From contig NC_060958.1 of assembly GCF_910589235.1 (NCBI RefSeq), positions 10,969,437-11,033,436 on the forward strand: a stretch of 64,000 nt of DNA, written 5' to 3'. The notes below the pieces were generated by a model, which saw only the letters and a list, made by a program, of their open reading frames with translations, was not told where the DNA came from and searched no databases. The position numbers and the translations under genes are program-made. Each line of letters opens with the position of its first letter. Position 1 is the stretch's first letter. The stretch comes from Vespa crabro. Its lineage: Eukaryota > Arthropoda > Insecta > Hymenoptera > Vespidae. Shown here one piece after another: positions 25,530 to 38,088 of this stretch.

Positions 25530-26653
25530 TTATATAGTACTTTTTAACAATTTAACCGTGGATAAAACTGGTACGTCGATCTTTCGTTTATTACTTTTTA
25601 TTATAAAAACTGGCTTTTTTATTATATTTTCTGCTAATATATAATATGGGTTTATAATTTCATTACCCATAAGTTCACCAGTCAATAGTTTGGATACAAA
25701 TAAAAAAACATTAAGTTCTGAGGAAACTAATTGATTTTTTGGTAATAATGCAGTACTTGATACAAATTTGTCAATTGTTGATTCTAATTTAAGAATATAC
25801 GGGACCATTTTTGACATTATTAAATATTGTTGCACCTAAAATTGATTACATATACATTCATTATAATCATACACACAATTCAACAATTATAACATCAAAT
25901 TTTTTGCATACTCAACCTTACTATCATATCTTTCAAGATTATTTAATAATTCTACTATTTCATTAAACAAGTTATATCCCATTATTACATCATTTAAATT
26001 ACACATCAGTTCATTAGTCTGTAATTTTGTCTTTACCATAATGGCTTCTTTTCTAATTTTATCAAGAAGAGAAGACAATGAGATATTTGGTAGAGTGTGA
26101 CTTATGATTTGAATTTTAGAATATTGTTTGCAAATCTGTATTATAAAAAGGCATCTAATAATATTTATACTATTAAATAAGAAAGTAATATGATATAAAT
26201 TAAATTACCTGTTGATTCATGATCGTCCATAAATTAGAAATATGATTTGCAAATTTTTTAATTTCATCATTTACTGGACAATGTATTTCTGCTAAGCTCC
26301 ACAATGATTTGAGCTTATCAGCAAAATTGCTTCTTATTTTGTTAAACCATTCGAGTTTTGTCTCTAATTCATAATCTAATTGTATTCCATAATCAATTTC
26401 ATTTCTAAGAATTGTCACCTGCAGTAAACATGTCTATTTATTGTAATTTATTTAAAAAATAAACTTAATGTAAACAATCTTAACAAAATTGTACTAAACT
26501 GATAGTACAATGTGAGTAATGTTTTACTATATCGTTTATTGTTTATTATCTTATATCTTAATGTATAAGTAATTTATAAGTACTTACATTTTTTTTAAGA
26601 ATTTTTAAAAGTATATTGGTTGAATTTTTAACGATATTTGTTTGAGATTCCAT
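25530..26653 (-). CDS. Unrecognised 266-aa helical protein
   Basis: I do not recognise this gene. Four exons join in frame: 26588-26653, 26209-26418, 25917-26135 and 25530-25835. All splice sites are GT-AG in phase 0, so each exon is a whole number of codons. The protein starts MESQTNIVKNSTNILLKILK and is rich in Asn, Lys, Leu and Ile, with few Gly and Pro in the first 200 residues; it looks almost wholly alpha-helical with coiled-coil character. It ends in a basic tail (IKSNKRKIDVP, residues about 245-255). There is no signal peptide and no catalytic motif. Small fast-evolving coiled-coil proteins of augmin, kinetochore or dynactin type have this look, but nothing specific supports any of them. 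Four clean exons argue for a real gene. Confidence 0.75.
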
Positions 26654-28238
26654 CAGATTAGTATCTTTCATCCAATGTACATTAGATCATTTAAAACAAA
26701 AGAAAAGAGAGAAAGAAAAAAAAAATAATTGTGTTTCTATGGATAATAGTTGAAGATATACGATTATCAATTTTTTCTAGATACTTTTGTTTTATTTCAG
26801 TAAATTATTCTAATGGCAAATACAAATGAATTTTTTTTTAGATTTATATCTTGTACATAAAGTTGACATTTTTTTTTATGATCGTTATTTCTACGGCGAT
26901 TTACAATATGAGATACTAATGACATCTTTTGGCTAGTATTTAATTCGTAAAATGATGTAACGAGGTATTGTAAGTGAAAGCAGACAGGATCTACTTCACA
27001 TTTGACTTAACAAATTCTCTATAGTTTTGCAATCTTAATCCTTGTTTCTTATCATTAAAAAGTCCTATACTTACGAATCTAAGTAATTTACAATTTTCTT
27101 GAACTAATATTTTATTACGATTATTTTTAAAGCTAATATTTAATATGTTCAATCCATTATGGACATTATTTCAATATTGAGTCTAGTTTATTATTTGAGA
27201 AACAATTTACACACAAATATTAACAGATATTGATTCAAAATTACTTTTAAACGAAATAGATACCACAATTATTTTAAAAAAGAATTTATTAAGGAATTTT
27301 TAATTTTTATTAAGGAATCGTGCAAGAAATAGCAATTGTTCAGATTGGTGTGTCTCTTACTAAAACATTAAATAATCTCTTTGCACATAAATATAAATTA
27401 CAGAACAGGAGATGAGTATCATTGGTAAAGATTGAAGGACGGATAGCATTATTTATTTGCATTAGTATTTAAATGTAATATCTGTAATATTAAAGAAGTG
27501 TTATTTCAGCTAGCTGCTATCTTTTTGTAATAATTCTTTTAAAATTCATATTTCTCAAAAAATGAATATATATATTATAAAAATAAGTTCAAGATTTTAT
27601 ATTTTAACCATTATTAATCAACAATAAGCATATTGAATTCTTGAGAAAACAATTACGTTCTTGTAGTTATAAATTATACGAATTAAAATTTACTTTTATA
27701 TATGAAGCTACTTCAATTCAGCCAAAAAGAAAACAAAAATAATAAATTTTTTAAATGATACAAATTTTATGAAATGCATTTATACTTAAATATCACATAA
27801 AAGTAAAACTCAAGTATTCATATAGTAAAATGTATAATAATAATAATAATAATGATGATAAGAATTCTTTACATTTGTTTTGAACACAAAATTGGTATAT
27901 ATGTATTATCGATACTCAACCTCCTTATCATTAGTCATATATCATCTTTAAAATAAAAGAAGAAAAAATCAAACCACGTTATGAACTCTTTAGGAACATG
28001 CAAGAGTTAAAATGCAATAAAAGAACCACATTATATATCTGACACTGAGATACTTTATGAATTAATAATCTAAATCAGCGCTGAGACATAGGCTTTGATA
28101 GTTTACTTTCAATAGACAGTGAAACTGTGTATCGATCAGCAACTTCGAACTAATACCATATCTCCCATAACATCAGAATGTCGTAGAGGCTATTTTATAG
28201 AATTTTTTGTTTTTTTGTTTTTTTTTTTTTTTTTTTTT
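26654..28238 (-). other. Non-coding stretch, probable USP36 3' UTR and upstream flank of the 266-aa gene
   Basis: About 1.6 kb of AT-rich sequence without credible ORFs. It follows the stop of the USP36 homologue on the minus strand and probably contains its 3' UTR, then the promoter of the 266-aa gene at the low-coordinate end. Confidence 0.5.
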
Positions 28239-31200
28239 TTATCCACGTTGCCAATGTACGCGAGAATTATTGTGGTATCTATAACGAGGATGCCTATAAT
28301 TACTATTACGTCGTAGCCGCGTATTATTGGAAGCATTATAATAAGATTCTCGATGGTAACCGCTAATTGATCGATTCCAAGTCTTCCCATTTTGATACTC
28401 TTGGAATAAATTATATCCGGTACTTATTCTATCGCCAAACATTCTGTGTTCTTTAACTTTTTTTACTCGACCTCGATCTGCTTCCTCATCGTCTGCATTA
28501 ATGTGACGTTTACGCTCTTCTCGTCTGTCATTATCAACTTCACGTTCTAAATGACATCTATTGCCACGCCAATTTGTTACTATGAAGAAAAAAAAAAAAA
28601 AAAAAATAAGAAAATTCGATTTATTTATACACTCCAATCATTGAAACTTTTTCATTTTATCTACGATTCATCTCTTCAGCTTAATATTATTACTAGATTA
28701 TACAAACCTAAGGTACTGCCATATCCACGATGGGACATTTTTAATAAATTTGAGACGGTGTCCGAACGATTTGTTCCATTAAAATCTCTCAATGCTGCAG
28801 CACTTGGCGTTATATTGCTTTGACTGCATTTAGTTGAATCTTCTCTGAAAAATACATTCAAATATAATAAATTATGTAAGTTAATTCATAATTTTATTCA
28901 AAAGACAGGTTAATCTTTTTAAAAGACATCATTAAAATAAATACAAAATTAATATACAATTAAAAATTAATCAAATAAAAATATATTACTTGTTGTCAGT
29001 CACAGACCATCCATTTGGGGTTGCATTTGATATGGGAGAAAATGCATCCTTTGATACTTGCCAACCCTTTATACTGCTACTTGCAGCTTTGGTAAGTACT
29101 TTCTCTTCCTGGCCTGTTTTTACTCTAATTGGATGATAAGACTTTTCCTTACTACTATTTTCCATCTTACCATTTACTTCTGATTTACCATTTTGATGTT
29201 TCAAGGCAGTTAATGAACTATTGCCATTAGAAACATTCTGTACTTTCGTACACTGAACGGAACTACTTTGACTTGAAGACGTTGAATTATTAGACTGTTT
29301 CATTGTTAATATTTGTGTTTCTTTTGAGGTAGGAACTGTTTTAGATATTGAGTCTTTTACTGTTGATGCCTTCTGTGCACCATTAGCTACAGTAAGGGAA
29401 AGATTTGTTTTCAATGTAGACACATTCGTTACTACACGATTTTTGTTTGATACAGAAGAATTTATCTCTTCCTCATCACTTGAGCCATCATATGGTACTA
29501 AACTATTTCCACTTAATACTTTTTTAAACTGCACTGCAAGCCATGGTTGAGATTTGTCTTGTGACTTTTGTGATAATTGTGTTCCACTGATACTTGTACA
29601 CTTCTGTAGAGGAAGCTGAAGTCCTATATTCTTTTGTATGGATAATTGAGCACCTATCTTTGAACCTTCTATACCACTTTTATTGATGGGCGAACCATTA
29701 ACAGATCCATTATATATGTCAGATGTTGATGCTTTTGGATTTACAGATTTACTAGAAGGACTTGAGGACAATACACTTTTTTCAGATGACATGCCATTCA
29801 TCTTAACTGTCTGTTGATTATTTATTTGACCTTGATTAGGTTCCATTTCAAATATCATTATATATGCATTTGTATTTAATACGTTGCTAAGACTAATTGG
29901 ACGAACCTACGAATTAAGAAAGAAACATAATACTATTGAAAAGTTATATACTTACTTATCGATTTATGACTGAAAAATGTATACTTATACTTACGCATGA
30001 ATCATCAAAGGAGTAATATTGACCAGTTGAAATTTGTGCAACTGCTGTATAATGCCCACAATTTACTGACGGGCCCATATGTGTAACAATTGACATAAGT
30101 TTATAAGTAAGCTGCAGCAAAGGTTCGTTTGGTTCTCTCCATAGGTAAGGACCCATATCTATTGTTTGTCTAAAATCTATATGACGAGATATTTTCCCTC
30201 CCAAAACACTAAATCTTTTTAACTGAACACACAAAACCTTAGGAGCTCGTTCTAAACTAAATTGTTTAGTCGCGGGTACTCTTCTCTTACAAGCTTCACA
30301 CTTATAATCGTTATTGTCCAACTGTTCTCGACTGAAATAACTATTTAACGCTTCGTCCAATGTGCTTGCTTTACGTATATCAACCAATAAATCCTATGTA
30401 ATATAAAGAAAGTTTTTTATTATATCTTTTTTATTAATTTGCATTTATTTTCTGAATGAGTAGTTATCTGCTTACCTGAAAATGTTGAAACGTAGTAGAA
30501 ACATGACCACATTGTAAACACTTAACTTCAGTGCGTATATAACCACCAAATATTTGATTGATAGGTGTTGTTTCTTTAGAATAACTGTCTAACTTTCCAG
30601 CTTTGCGTCTTGTTAAATAAGCTCTTTCCATTCCTTCTAATAAATAACGTAAAAACTCATGAGCATCTTCTTGTTGTCCTGGTACCATAGTTCGACAGAT
30701 AACTGTAATTATAAACATTGTCGTATATCATGTCAATCAATGTTAATTAATATTTTTGTTTTATAAACATTATATTATTTAAGTAAACATTTTACATTGC
30801 TTACGTTTTAATTTATTATATATATAGAATGGTTTGATGGCGCATCCTGACTTCTGGTGACTGAATTGTAGAGTCTTAGCCACTGCGCAAGTAAGGCACT
30901 CTCCACCTCCATCTAAAACTATCCTATTATCAAAACACCATTCAAAATAGTGGTATTAAGGTTTTAAAAATTTATAACATTCCAGTTTAGTTTTAATTGT
31001 AAATGTATTATTTAAAACTAATACATAAAGAACTTACCATTTTGTTCACATTTTGAAGTATGATGTGAATCCGATAATAACCAATTTACAAGTGCTGGCA
31101 CATGAAATAATGCCTGAAGTGTACTATTTAAATAGCAAGTATTACCAACATTATACATGCCAGCACCTACTGGAAATGTTCCTCTCCATCCTAGATTTAC

Positions 31201-31536
31201 TTTCTTGGAACAATACAAAGTAACAGCTGGTTCTGGCAATGTAGGACCTTTACTCATACCTTCGTTTTTTTTTACATACGTTGTACCATCTTTAGATTTT
31301 GTATCTTCTAGATTATCTGAATTTGGTAAACTCAAGACAATATATTTAGCTTTGAGTTGATCCAAAATTTTTGCCTGATAATCATCGACTTCTTTATATT
31401 GAACTTCTCCTTGAAGAATTCTTGATGCGCTAACAAGTAAACTTGTAGATAGCTCCTCTGTTCCTTTCCTTTGGTTACCTTCTAAAGTACGGCGGAGTGT
31501 TGCCGCAACAGGATCGTAAACACTTACAGCTGGCAT
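28239..31536 (-). CDS. USP36: Ubiquitin carboxyl-terminal hydrolase 36 (scrawny)
   Basis: A USP-family cysteine deubiquitinase; the fly homologue scrawny acts on histone H2B, and USP36 on nucleolar substrates. Seven exons join in frame to 875 aa: 31038-31536, 30805-30912, 30476-30702, 29995-30393, 28990-29906, 28708-28844 and 28239-28579. The Cys box GMYNVGNTCYLNSTLQALF puts the nucleophile at C134. QQEDAHEFLRYLLEGM follows, then zinc-finger pairs CLQC and CEAC, the catalytic His in NCGHYTAVAQ (H392) and SFDDSC (D408/D409). All catalytic parts are intact. A long Ser/Asn-rich linker leads to a basic tail with YNLFQEYQNGKTW, seen in scrawny/USP36 C-termini. The ATG is the first after an in-frame stop within its exon. 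Confidence 0.93.
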
Positions 31537-31584
31537 AACTATCGCTGTTACCACTTATTCTCTATTGTTTGATAAACTCCTGTG

Positions 31585-31648
<64 letters not shown>

Positions 31649-32640
31649 CAAGATGTAATTATACAGTGTAAAGAAATCTATATAAAAATATATTGTGTAA
31701 TATTTTTAAAAAACAATTTTCATAAAATTCAAATGATATTTTACTAAATCTGAAAGGTCAAATAGGCATTATTATCAATGTTATCTTATCAAGATCAACG
31801 GTTTAAATTTGTTCAGCTTTACGATTTGAGATTACTTTAATGAATATAATAACTTTTTATAAAACATTTGTTATGTGTTTCATAAATACATTGTTATACA
31901 TGACTAACTTATATTCAATTAGAAAGGTTAATTCAGCTTTCGAATAATCCAATAACTCGTACTACACAGATTACATTATGATCATTGAGCATTATCAAAA
32001 TATGAATTTATATTCTGATTTCAATTATTTCCTTAACATTTCGAATATACATACATATAATCGCAACGTGAAATAACATGTATCAGATCGGTTAAAGAAA
32101 CACGTGCACGGTTTCTTCGAATAATCTACGCACTTGTAACCGACGCGATAGTAGAAAAAAAATTTAATCTACCAATAAAGGTGATAGAAATACAAAAAAA
32201 TATATATATTCAAGAAAATTGAATAAGAACGCATCATGGTGTAATTAAGCCCGAAAGCACGCGGCACGGTAGACACTATTGTTTATCTTCCGCTCGTGAT
32301 TATTAGTGTACTACGATAAGCATAAATCACTTTAATTAATAATCGTACAGGAAATACCTTAGATTTACTTATGTTAACTGATTACGTATGGAAAGAAATA
32401 CGTATTATCGATTAATTGCTATTTGTTTGCGCTTACGTACTTCGGATCAGTTACCGGATGAGTTTAACTGGAAGGCGCGTGTATCCAGCCATGAGGAAGA
32501 TTTTCCCGCGTACTTTGTACACTTACCCCGCCTTTAATTCACGCACACAAAACCGCAAGCTTAACCTTCATCCGTAGCGCCATTACGAATATCGTATTCT
32601 AAGGGTATTCAACATTTTCGCGATTGTTTGTGTCTCAAGG
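31537..32640 (-). promoter_or_regulatory. 5' UTR intron and probable promoter of USP36
   Basis: On the minus strand a CACAG acceptor ends at 31,580, 43 bases before the USP36 ATG, after an A18 run and a (TA)n run (31,585-31,642). A matching donor, GGGGTAAGT, stands at 32,526 in a locally GC-richer stretch (32,440-32,640) that suits a 5' UTR exon and promoter. The roughly 950-bp intron between them is inferred from splice-site quality only. Confidence 0.5.
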
Positions 32641-32667
32641 CAAGGAAAAATAAGACCCGACTACATC

Positions 32668-33217
32668 ATGATGACAGCCATTTGCATTTCCATCGACAAC
32701 CTCAATAACGCCGACTACCCACCGCGCTTTCTGCCTGATTTCTGGACTCTCTCCAGCCAGGCGCGATCAGTTAGCGACCCCGTTTCCATCTTGTATTTTA
32801 CATCAGAATTTATAAATATTTTAGCTCGCATAACCAGCGGATGTGATCTTATGTTCTTTCTGCAATCGCCATTGATAATGAGATTTCCATCTTCAATATA
32901 TGTATGCACAATCGGACCTATCATCGATGACTTCTTTCATTCGTTGAAGGAAGACAAAAATTATTTCTTGAAATCGTTGGAATTAGTAAATCGGAAAAGT
33001 ACATTTGATAATAAATAAGTTTTTTCACCATTCATGGGAAGAAAGAAGAAAGTATGATAATTGTCAGCCGGATAAAAGGGAATTTAAAACGATAGAAATT
33101 CTCGTACAAACGTTTCGGGTACACTGGGACGACACCAAAATCGAGAACGCAGTTTTGTTTCAACCAAAATTTGATGTTTTAACGGTGTATAACATACACT
33201 TTGTGGATTGGAATTAA
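32668..33217 (+). pseudogene. Orphan ORF pair split by a frameshift
   Basis: Two ORFs overlap by a few bases in different frames. The first runs 32,668-33,018 (116 codons from ATG ATG, stop at 33,016). The second reads open from about 33,005 to the stop at 33,217 and has no ATG of its own near the join. Base composition is higher in GC than the neighbours, and both readings look protein-like (for example KEDKNYFLKSLELVNRK in the first and WEERRKYDNCQPDKREFK in the second). A single one-base shift near 33,005-33,015 would link them into one product of about 180 aa. I recognise no family. It could be a decayed gene, a sequencing error, or a chance opening in a promoter-proximal GC-rich stretch, since an antisense reading (32,715-32,924) is also open. 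Confidence 0.3.
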
Positions 33218-33838
33218 TATCGGTCTGCTGAACGAGCATAATAATTTTAATAATTTTTATTATATTAATACTATATTGTATGTCTTCACTAATTTCATCG
33301 CGCCATCTGGTAAAGTAAGCATTGAAATAACATAAACATAACCACTGTCATATTCTGTTCTTGAAATTTTTAGTTTTAGGTCTTTCTCTTTGGCGCTGCA
33401 TTTCTCTTTCTCCTCCTCTTTGGCGCTGCATTTCTCTTTCTCTTTCTCTTTACAGTTACTTTATTTTTAGTACCATTACTAAATTTCTATAGATATATTT
33501 CATTTGATTTCAAGCAATTCATATTATTAAAGTTTCCTTCACCTTAAATAATCGTATTTCTAATTAATCTTAACGAATAAGATAATAGCAAAAAATATCT
33601 TAGACATATTTTATTTGATATGTTTATAATGTTTTGTACAGACGAGATAAGTAAGGGTATAAATTTATTGTAGTTGTATTTCCATAGATATTATTTGCAA
33701 GTTTTGAGAATTATTATGGTTAGTTTAATATATTATTTTACGATTAACGTAGAGATTTTAATATGCGCGTGCAATTATGAATTTTATTTTGAATAAAATA
33801 ATATTAATGTAAAAGTAAAAAAAAAAAAATTTATACCA
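33218..33838. other. Spacer before tRNA-Gln
   Basis: AT-rich. It contains a 30-bp tandem duplication near 33,386-33,446 (CTCTTTGGCGCTGCATTTCT occurs twice) and a CCAGATGGCGC element on the minus strand at 33,300-33,310. No gene is seen. Confidence 0.6.
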
Positions 33839-33910
33839 AGGTCCCACCGAGATTTGAACTCGGATCGCTGGATTCAAAGTCCAGAGTGCTAACCATTACA
33901 CCATGGGACC
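33839..33910 (-). tRNA. tRNA-Gln (anticodon TTG)
   Basis: A 72-base cloverleaf on the minus strand. The acceptor arms are GGTCCCA and TGGGACC, the anticodon stem is CTGGA/TCCAG around loop CTTTGAA (anticodon TTG), and the T arm is CCGAG/CTCGG around TTCAAAT. The discriminator base is T. Internal A-box and B-box promoters are present (GAGTTCAAATC), and a T-run follows directly as the Pol III terminator. There is no intron. Confidence 0.97.
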
Positions 33911-34739
33911 GCTTGTAAAATTCTCTTGTTTTTCACATCATCTTATTCATATTTTTTCATTCTTTTAAATAATCATATTGAATTTTTATCTTTTCATATC
34001 ATATTGAATAAAAGTGATATTCAGTAAATTCTATTTTTATTATAATATTGTATATACGATCTTGCATTTTTTCAGTCATCTGAAAATTATAGGTTGCAAG
34101 ATTCAAGTACTTCGCGTTGTGGCAGAATAAGAAAAGTACGTACTTTTCACTTGTGCTGTGGAAACATATACATAAACTCTATTTGTTTTCTTAAGGTAAA
34201 GTATATTTAAAAACTATTGTGTAATAATTATATTTTGTGTTCATTAAATTTTTCGTTTTGCTCTAATTATTAACATATGTATTTTTGTGGTTAACTAAGA
34301 TACAACATCTGCATACATTTTTGTAATATTTAATAGAATATTTAATTTTTAAGTTTATCTTTCTTAATGAACTTTCAACGATTTGAAAATATTTGTGAAA
34401 ATTCATAGGTCCAAATTTATCGCATCATCTTATATTAGAAAGTTTATATTACTGTCTCACGAATCTCCGCCTTAATGTTTAACAACGAACGCGGTCTTAT
34501 AGTATTTGGTAGCTACGATTTGGAAGTCTTCTGATTGTCAGTCTATGCACGTTTATCAAATATAACGGCATTAACATATCAAGTACAATAATTTTTTGCG
34601 TCAGGCAATCGGTACGAAGATATGAGTCGTACAACTTAAAGCCTGATGCCGAAGATTAAATACGTCTGAGACATTTAAGTCCCAATAAGGTTAGATTTGT
34701 TAACCTTAAAGTATAAGCAAAGAACCATTGTTGAACGAA
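33911..34739. other. Upstream region of PAIP1
   Basis: AT-rich with no ORF of note. The last 250 bp are less AT-rich and probably hold the PAIP1 promoter and 5' UTR. Nothing else is recognised. Confidence 0.5.
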
Positions 34740-37004
34740 ATGGATCGTCTCGGTGAAGATGAAACTGGCAATTCTTATGTGGAAAGACGTGTAAGCGGTC
34801 GAGGACGAGGTCGTGGTTCTTGGGTGCCAATGCCAAAAAATACGCAAGAACAGCAGATATTAAGAAGACCACATTATGCCGGTAGTGCACATCCAGCTGT
34901 CGGTTCGTTTCGTATTATAATATAAATACTTTTTATCTTATATATAATATCATTTTTGAATGTTGTTTTCTTTTATCAATGAGAAAATTTATACAGGTTC
35001 TACTGTGACTAACAGCTCTGAACAAAACAAATCACAAGAATCTATTAACAGTATTGTTGAAAATTCAACCTTATCGGTAGATGCTGCTGAATTTGTTCCT
35101 AAATGCCAGAGTTATGTTGTACCTATGGTATATATGTATATATATATATATATATAAATAACAAATTACTAATTTCATTTGTAATAGATTTTCTACCTGA
35201 TAGTATTTTTATATTTCAATGTTTATTATATTTGAAGCAGCAACCATCATCAATGATTTGGCCCAAACATTCTGTCCAAAATAGAATTCAATTAGCAAGA
35301 GAATTACCTCATCAGTTACCAGGTCAAACACAATTACAACATAGACAGATAATAGAGAGGCAACACTATGAGCATTTTTCTGATTCCATACATTCATCTC
35401 GACAACGTCACTTAGAAGAACAAGAAGTAAGTAAATTTCGAATATCACAGACATCTGAACAACATATTGATTAATATACCAATACACAAAATTCTAAAAA
35501 TTATGATACATATATTTGTGATAATGTAGATGTATTTCAGGGTTGCTTTATAGTTAGAATTGAAAAAAGTTATTGTATTATTTTATTAGTATTATCTTTT
35601 ATTATTTTAATCAGGAGTTACGGCTAGATAATCAGGAACAAAATTTAGCAAATACAATGCATCAGCTAACTAGTGTGATGCATTATTTAACTATGAATCC
35701 TGGAAGTTTTGCATCTTTAGTACCACCACTTCTCAATAATATCAAGCTTCATTGTGAATCTCCTACTGAACTTCAAGAAATTGTAGAAATTGTAATAGTA
35801 CAGGTATATAACACTTTTATTTATGTTTTTTTTTGCTAATGCTCATACACATAAATATATACTATTTACAATTGACTTAATTCTTGTAGAGTATAAATGA
35901 AGGAAACTTCCGATATAGCGGTGCTCGTATTTTTATGTGTCTTGATACAGCCATGACAAGAGAGGAACAAAAACCTTTTAGAGAAATTCTACATTCACTG
36001 CAAGTTTATATTTTCCCGTACCTTAAGTTAAAATAGCTCTAAATATAAAACAACAGATTTGTTAATATTAACTCATTTTCACTTTTAATTTCATTATTAT
36101 ATATCTTTATTATTTTTATAATTTAAATAGATGTAAGGACAAAACACAGAAACAAGCTTCTACATGGCAAAAAAATGACAAACACACAGAAGAAGAACAG
36201 ATGAAATGCCATGGATTGATATTATTCCTAGCAGAATTAGTTGTCCAAATGGGGGATGTGCTTGCTTTTGAATTAGGAGAACAGTTAATACAACTTATTT
36301 CTATAGTATTGAAAAATCCAGGATCAAATTCTGCTAAACATATATGCCAAGCACTTAAAGTATATTAATTTATAAATAATTAATAATAATTGCTGTCCTA
36401 ATTTTTATTTAATTTTTAATATGTTAATTTCGATTATTTTTTTAGCTGGCAGGACATACTTTAGAAAGAGATAAAAGAGGTAGCCGAAAAGAAATGGAAA
36501 ATATGATGCGTGCTTTAACAGAATTAGTCACAGAAGGAAGAGCAGATTCAAGTGTGGGTCGCATGATCGATAGTGTACATCAATTGCGTAATGGGAATTG
36601 GGGACGAGATAGTCATAATTCATCCAGTCAAAATTCATTACCAGAACCTATACATTCAACTAAAATACAACATGAATATAATGAACTTGTCTTGTATGGT
36701 CCTGATGGTAAAGTACTATCTGCTGAAGAAAGTCAATTCTTACAGGATGCAGCAACAGATGCTAGTGATTCTGAAAAACAAGCGTATGTATTAATTGATC
36801 TGATATAAAAATTTAAATTTATTGCTGTTTTCGCAATATAGTCATTTTATTAATAATTACTTTGTATTAAATTGAAATTTTAGAGAAATAGATCAGGAGT
36901 ATGAAGAATTATTGGAAGATGAAGACGACGAGTCGTTCGCTACTGCTTATGAAGAATTTTTGAAACTTTTACCCAATAAAATTGAAAATAAAGTACATCA
37001 GTGA
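34740..37004 (+). CDS. PAIP1: Polyadenylate-binding protein-interacting protein 1
   Basis: PAIP1 binds poly(A)-binding protein and eIF3/eIF4A and promotes translation. Eight exons join in frame to 488 aa: 34740-34902, 34997-35127, 35241-35426, 35615-35803, 35890-35999, 36131-36359, 36446-36783 and 36884-37004. An N-terminal RG-rich segment (GRGRGRGSWVPMP) is followed by a textbook PAM2 motif at about residues 79-89 (TLSVDAAEFVP; Leu80, Glu86, Phe87 and Pro89 in place). A MIF4G domain covers about residues 165-390 (FRYSGARIF, GLILFLAELV). The C-terminus is acidic (YEELLEDEDDESFATAYEEF), like the PAM1 region. Exon 5 needs a GC donor (GCAAGT), and exon 3 opens at an AAGCAG tandem acceptor. Length is close to human (479 aa). 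Confidence 0.92.
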
Positions 37005-38017
37005 ATGTTAGTATAAGAAAAAAGAACATTTATAGTATGCAAGAACACTAATAATGATCGTTCTATAAATATTAGTATACAAATATTTTTAATCCTTTGG
37101 TATAAGCTATACCTAACGTATTTGAAATAATTTATGTTATATTTATATAATAATTCTGAAAGATAACAACTTACTGTCTCTGAATATTTATAAAATGGGC
37201 TTAAATGCAGTAGTCATATGATTTACCAAAAACGTTGACTAGCTTTGAAACGTTTAATATTGTATAGATTTAATACATATAACTATTAAAATTATTCAAA
37301 ATGTTGAAGAGGTAACTGTTATCTATTTTTTTTTCTATTCTATTTGTACAACAATTTTGATAATACTTAATGTATGTATGATATAATAATCTTTTACTCT
37401 ATAAAATAGAGTATATCAACTCATTTTAATTAATTTAGTTAAATTTAATAATTAACTTTATAAATCTGATTTTTTGATATTATATATTACTTATATATTA
37501 TAGAACATATGTTAAATATTTATTAATTACAGTTTGGTCATATATAATATTTTTTTTTAGAAAACAAGCAAGAAAAATAATTTACCATTTACCACTTGAT
37601 AAAAGGTATAAATAAAATAGTTACAATAAAGCAAAAATTTGATTTAAAAGAAATTTTATTCCTCTGATATTTTCCTGTGCCACATTAAAATGCGTCATTG
37701 AAATGATTCAACGCGGCCTTGATGCAAGTTGCTTTTTAAGGAATCGAGCCATAATATAATAATAAATATCTACTTTGAGAGGAATAAGTAATTATTTTCG
37801 TATTAAAAAAATATTATATGAATTATTAAGAAAAAGAGAATAATTCTATTGACAATTATAATATAAAAATACAAACTCTGAAAATATTTTTGATAAAATA
37901 CCAATTAAAATTTATAATGTTGCATTATACCAATAGAAATTATATTTAATATTATTAGAAATATATGTTTTTTATATGCATGTTAGTTCCCCAAATTTAA
38001 TTTTATTGTTACTACAG

Positions 38018-38088
<71 letters not shown>

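Noticed and set aside
31537..31554. Six extra N-terminal USP36 residues
   Set aside because: They would need a GTG start; the first ATG is at 31,536.
32715..32924. Antisense ORF starting MIGPIVHTYIEDG as a gene
   Set aside because: It is short, has no splice continuation that keeps a frame, and overlaps the + strand ORF pair. Neither side can be shown to be coding.
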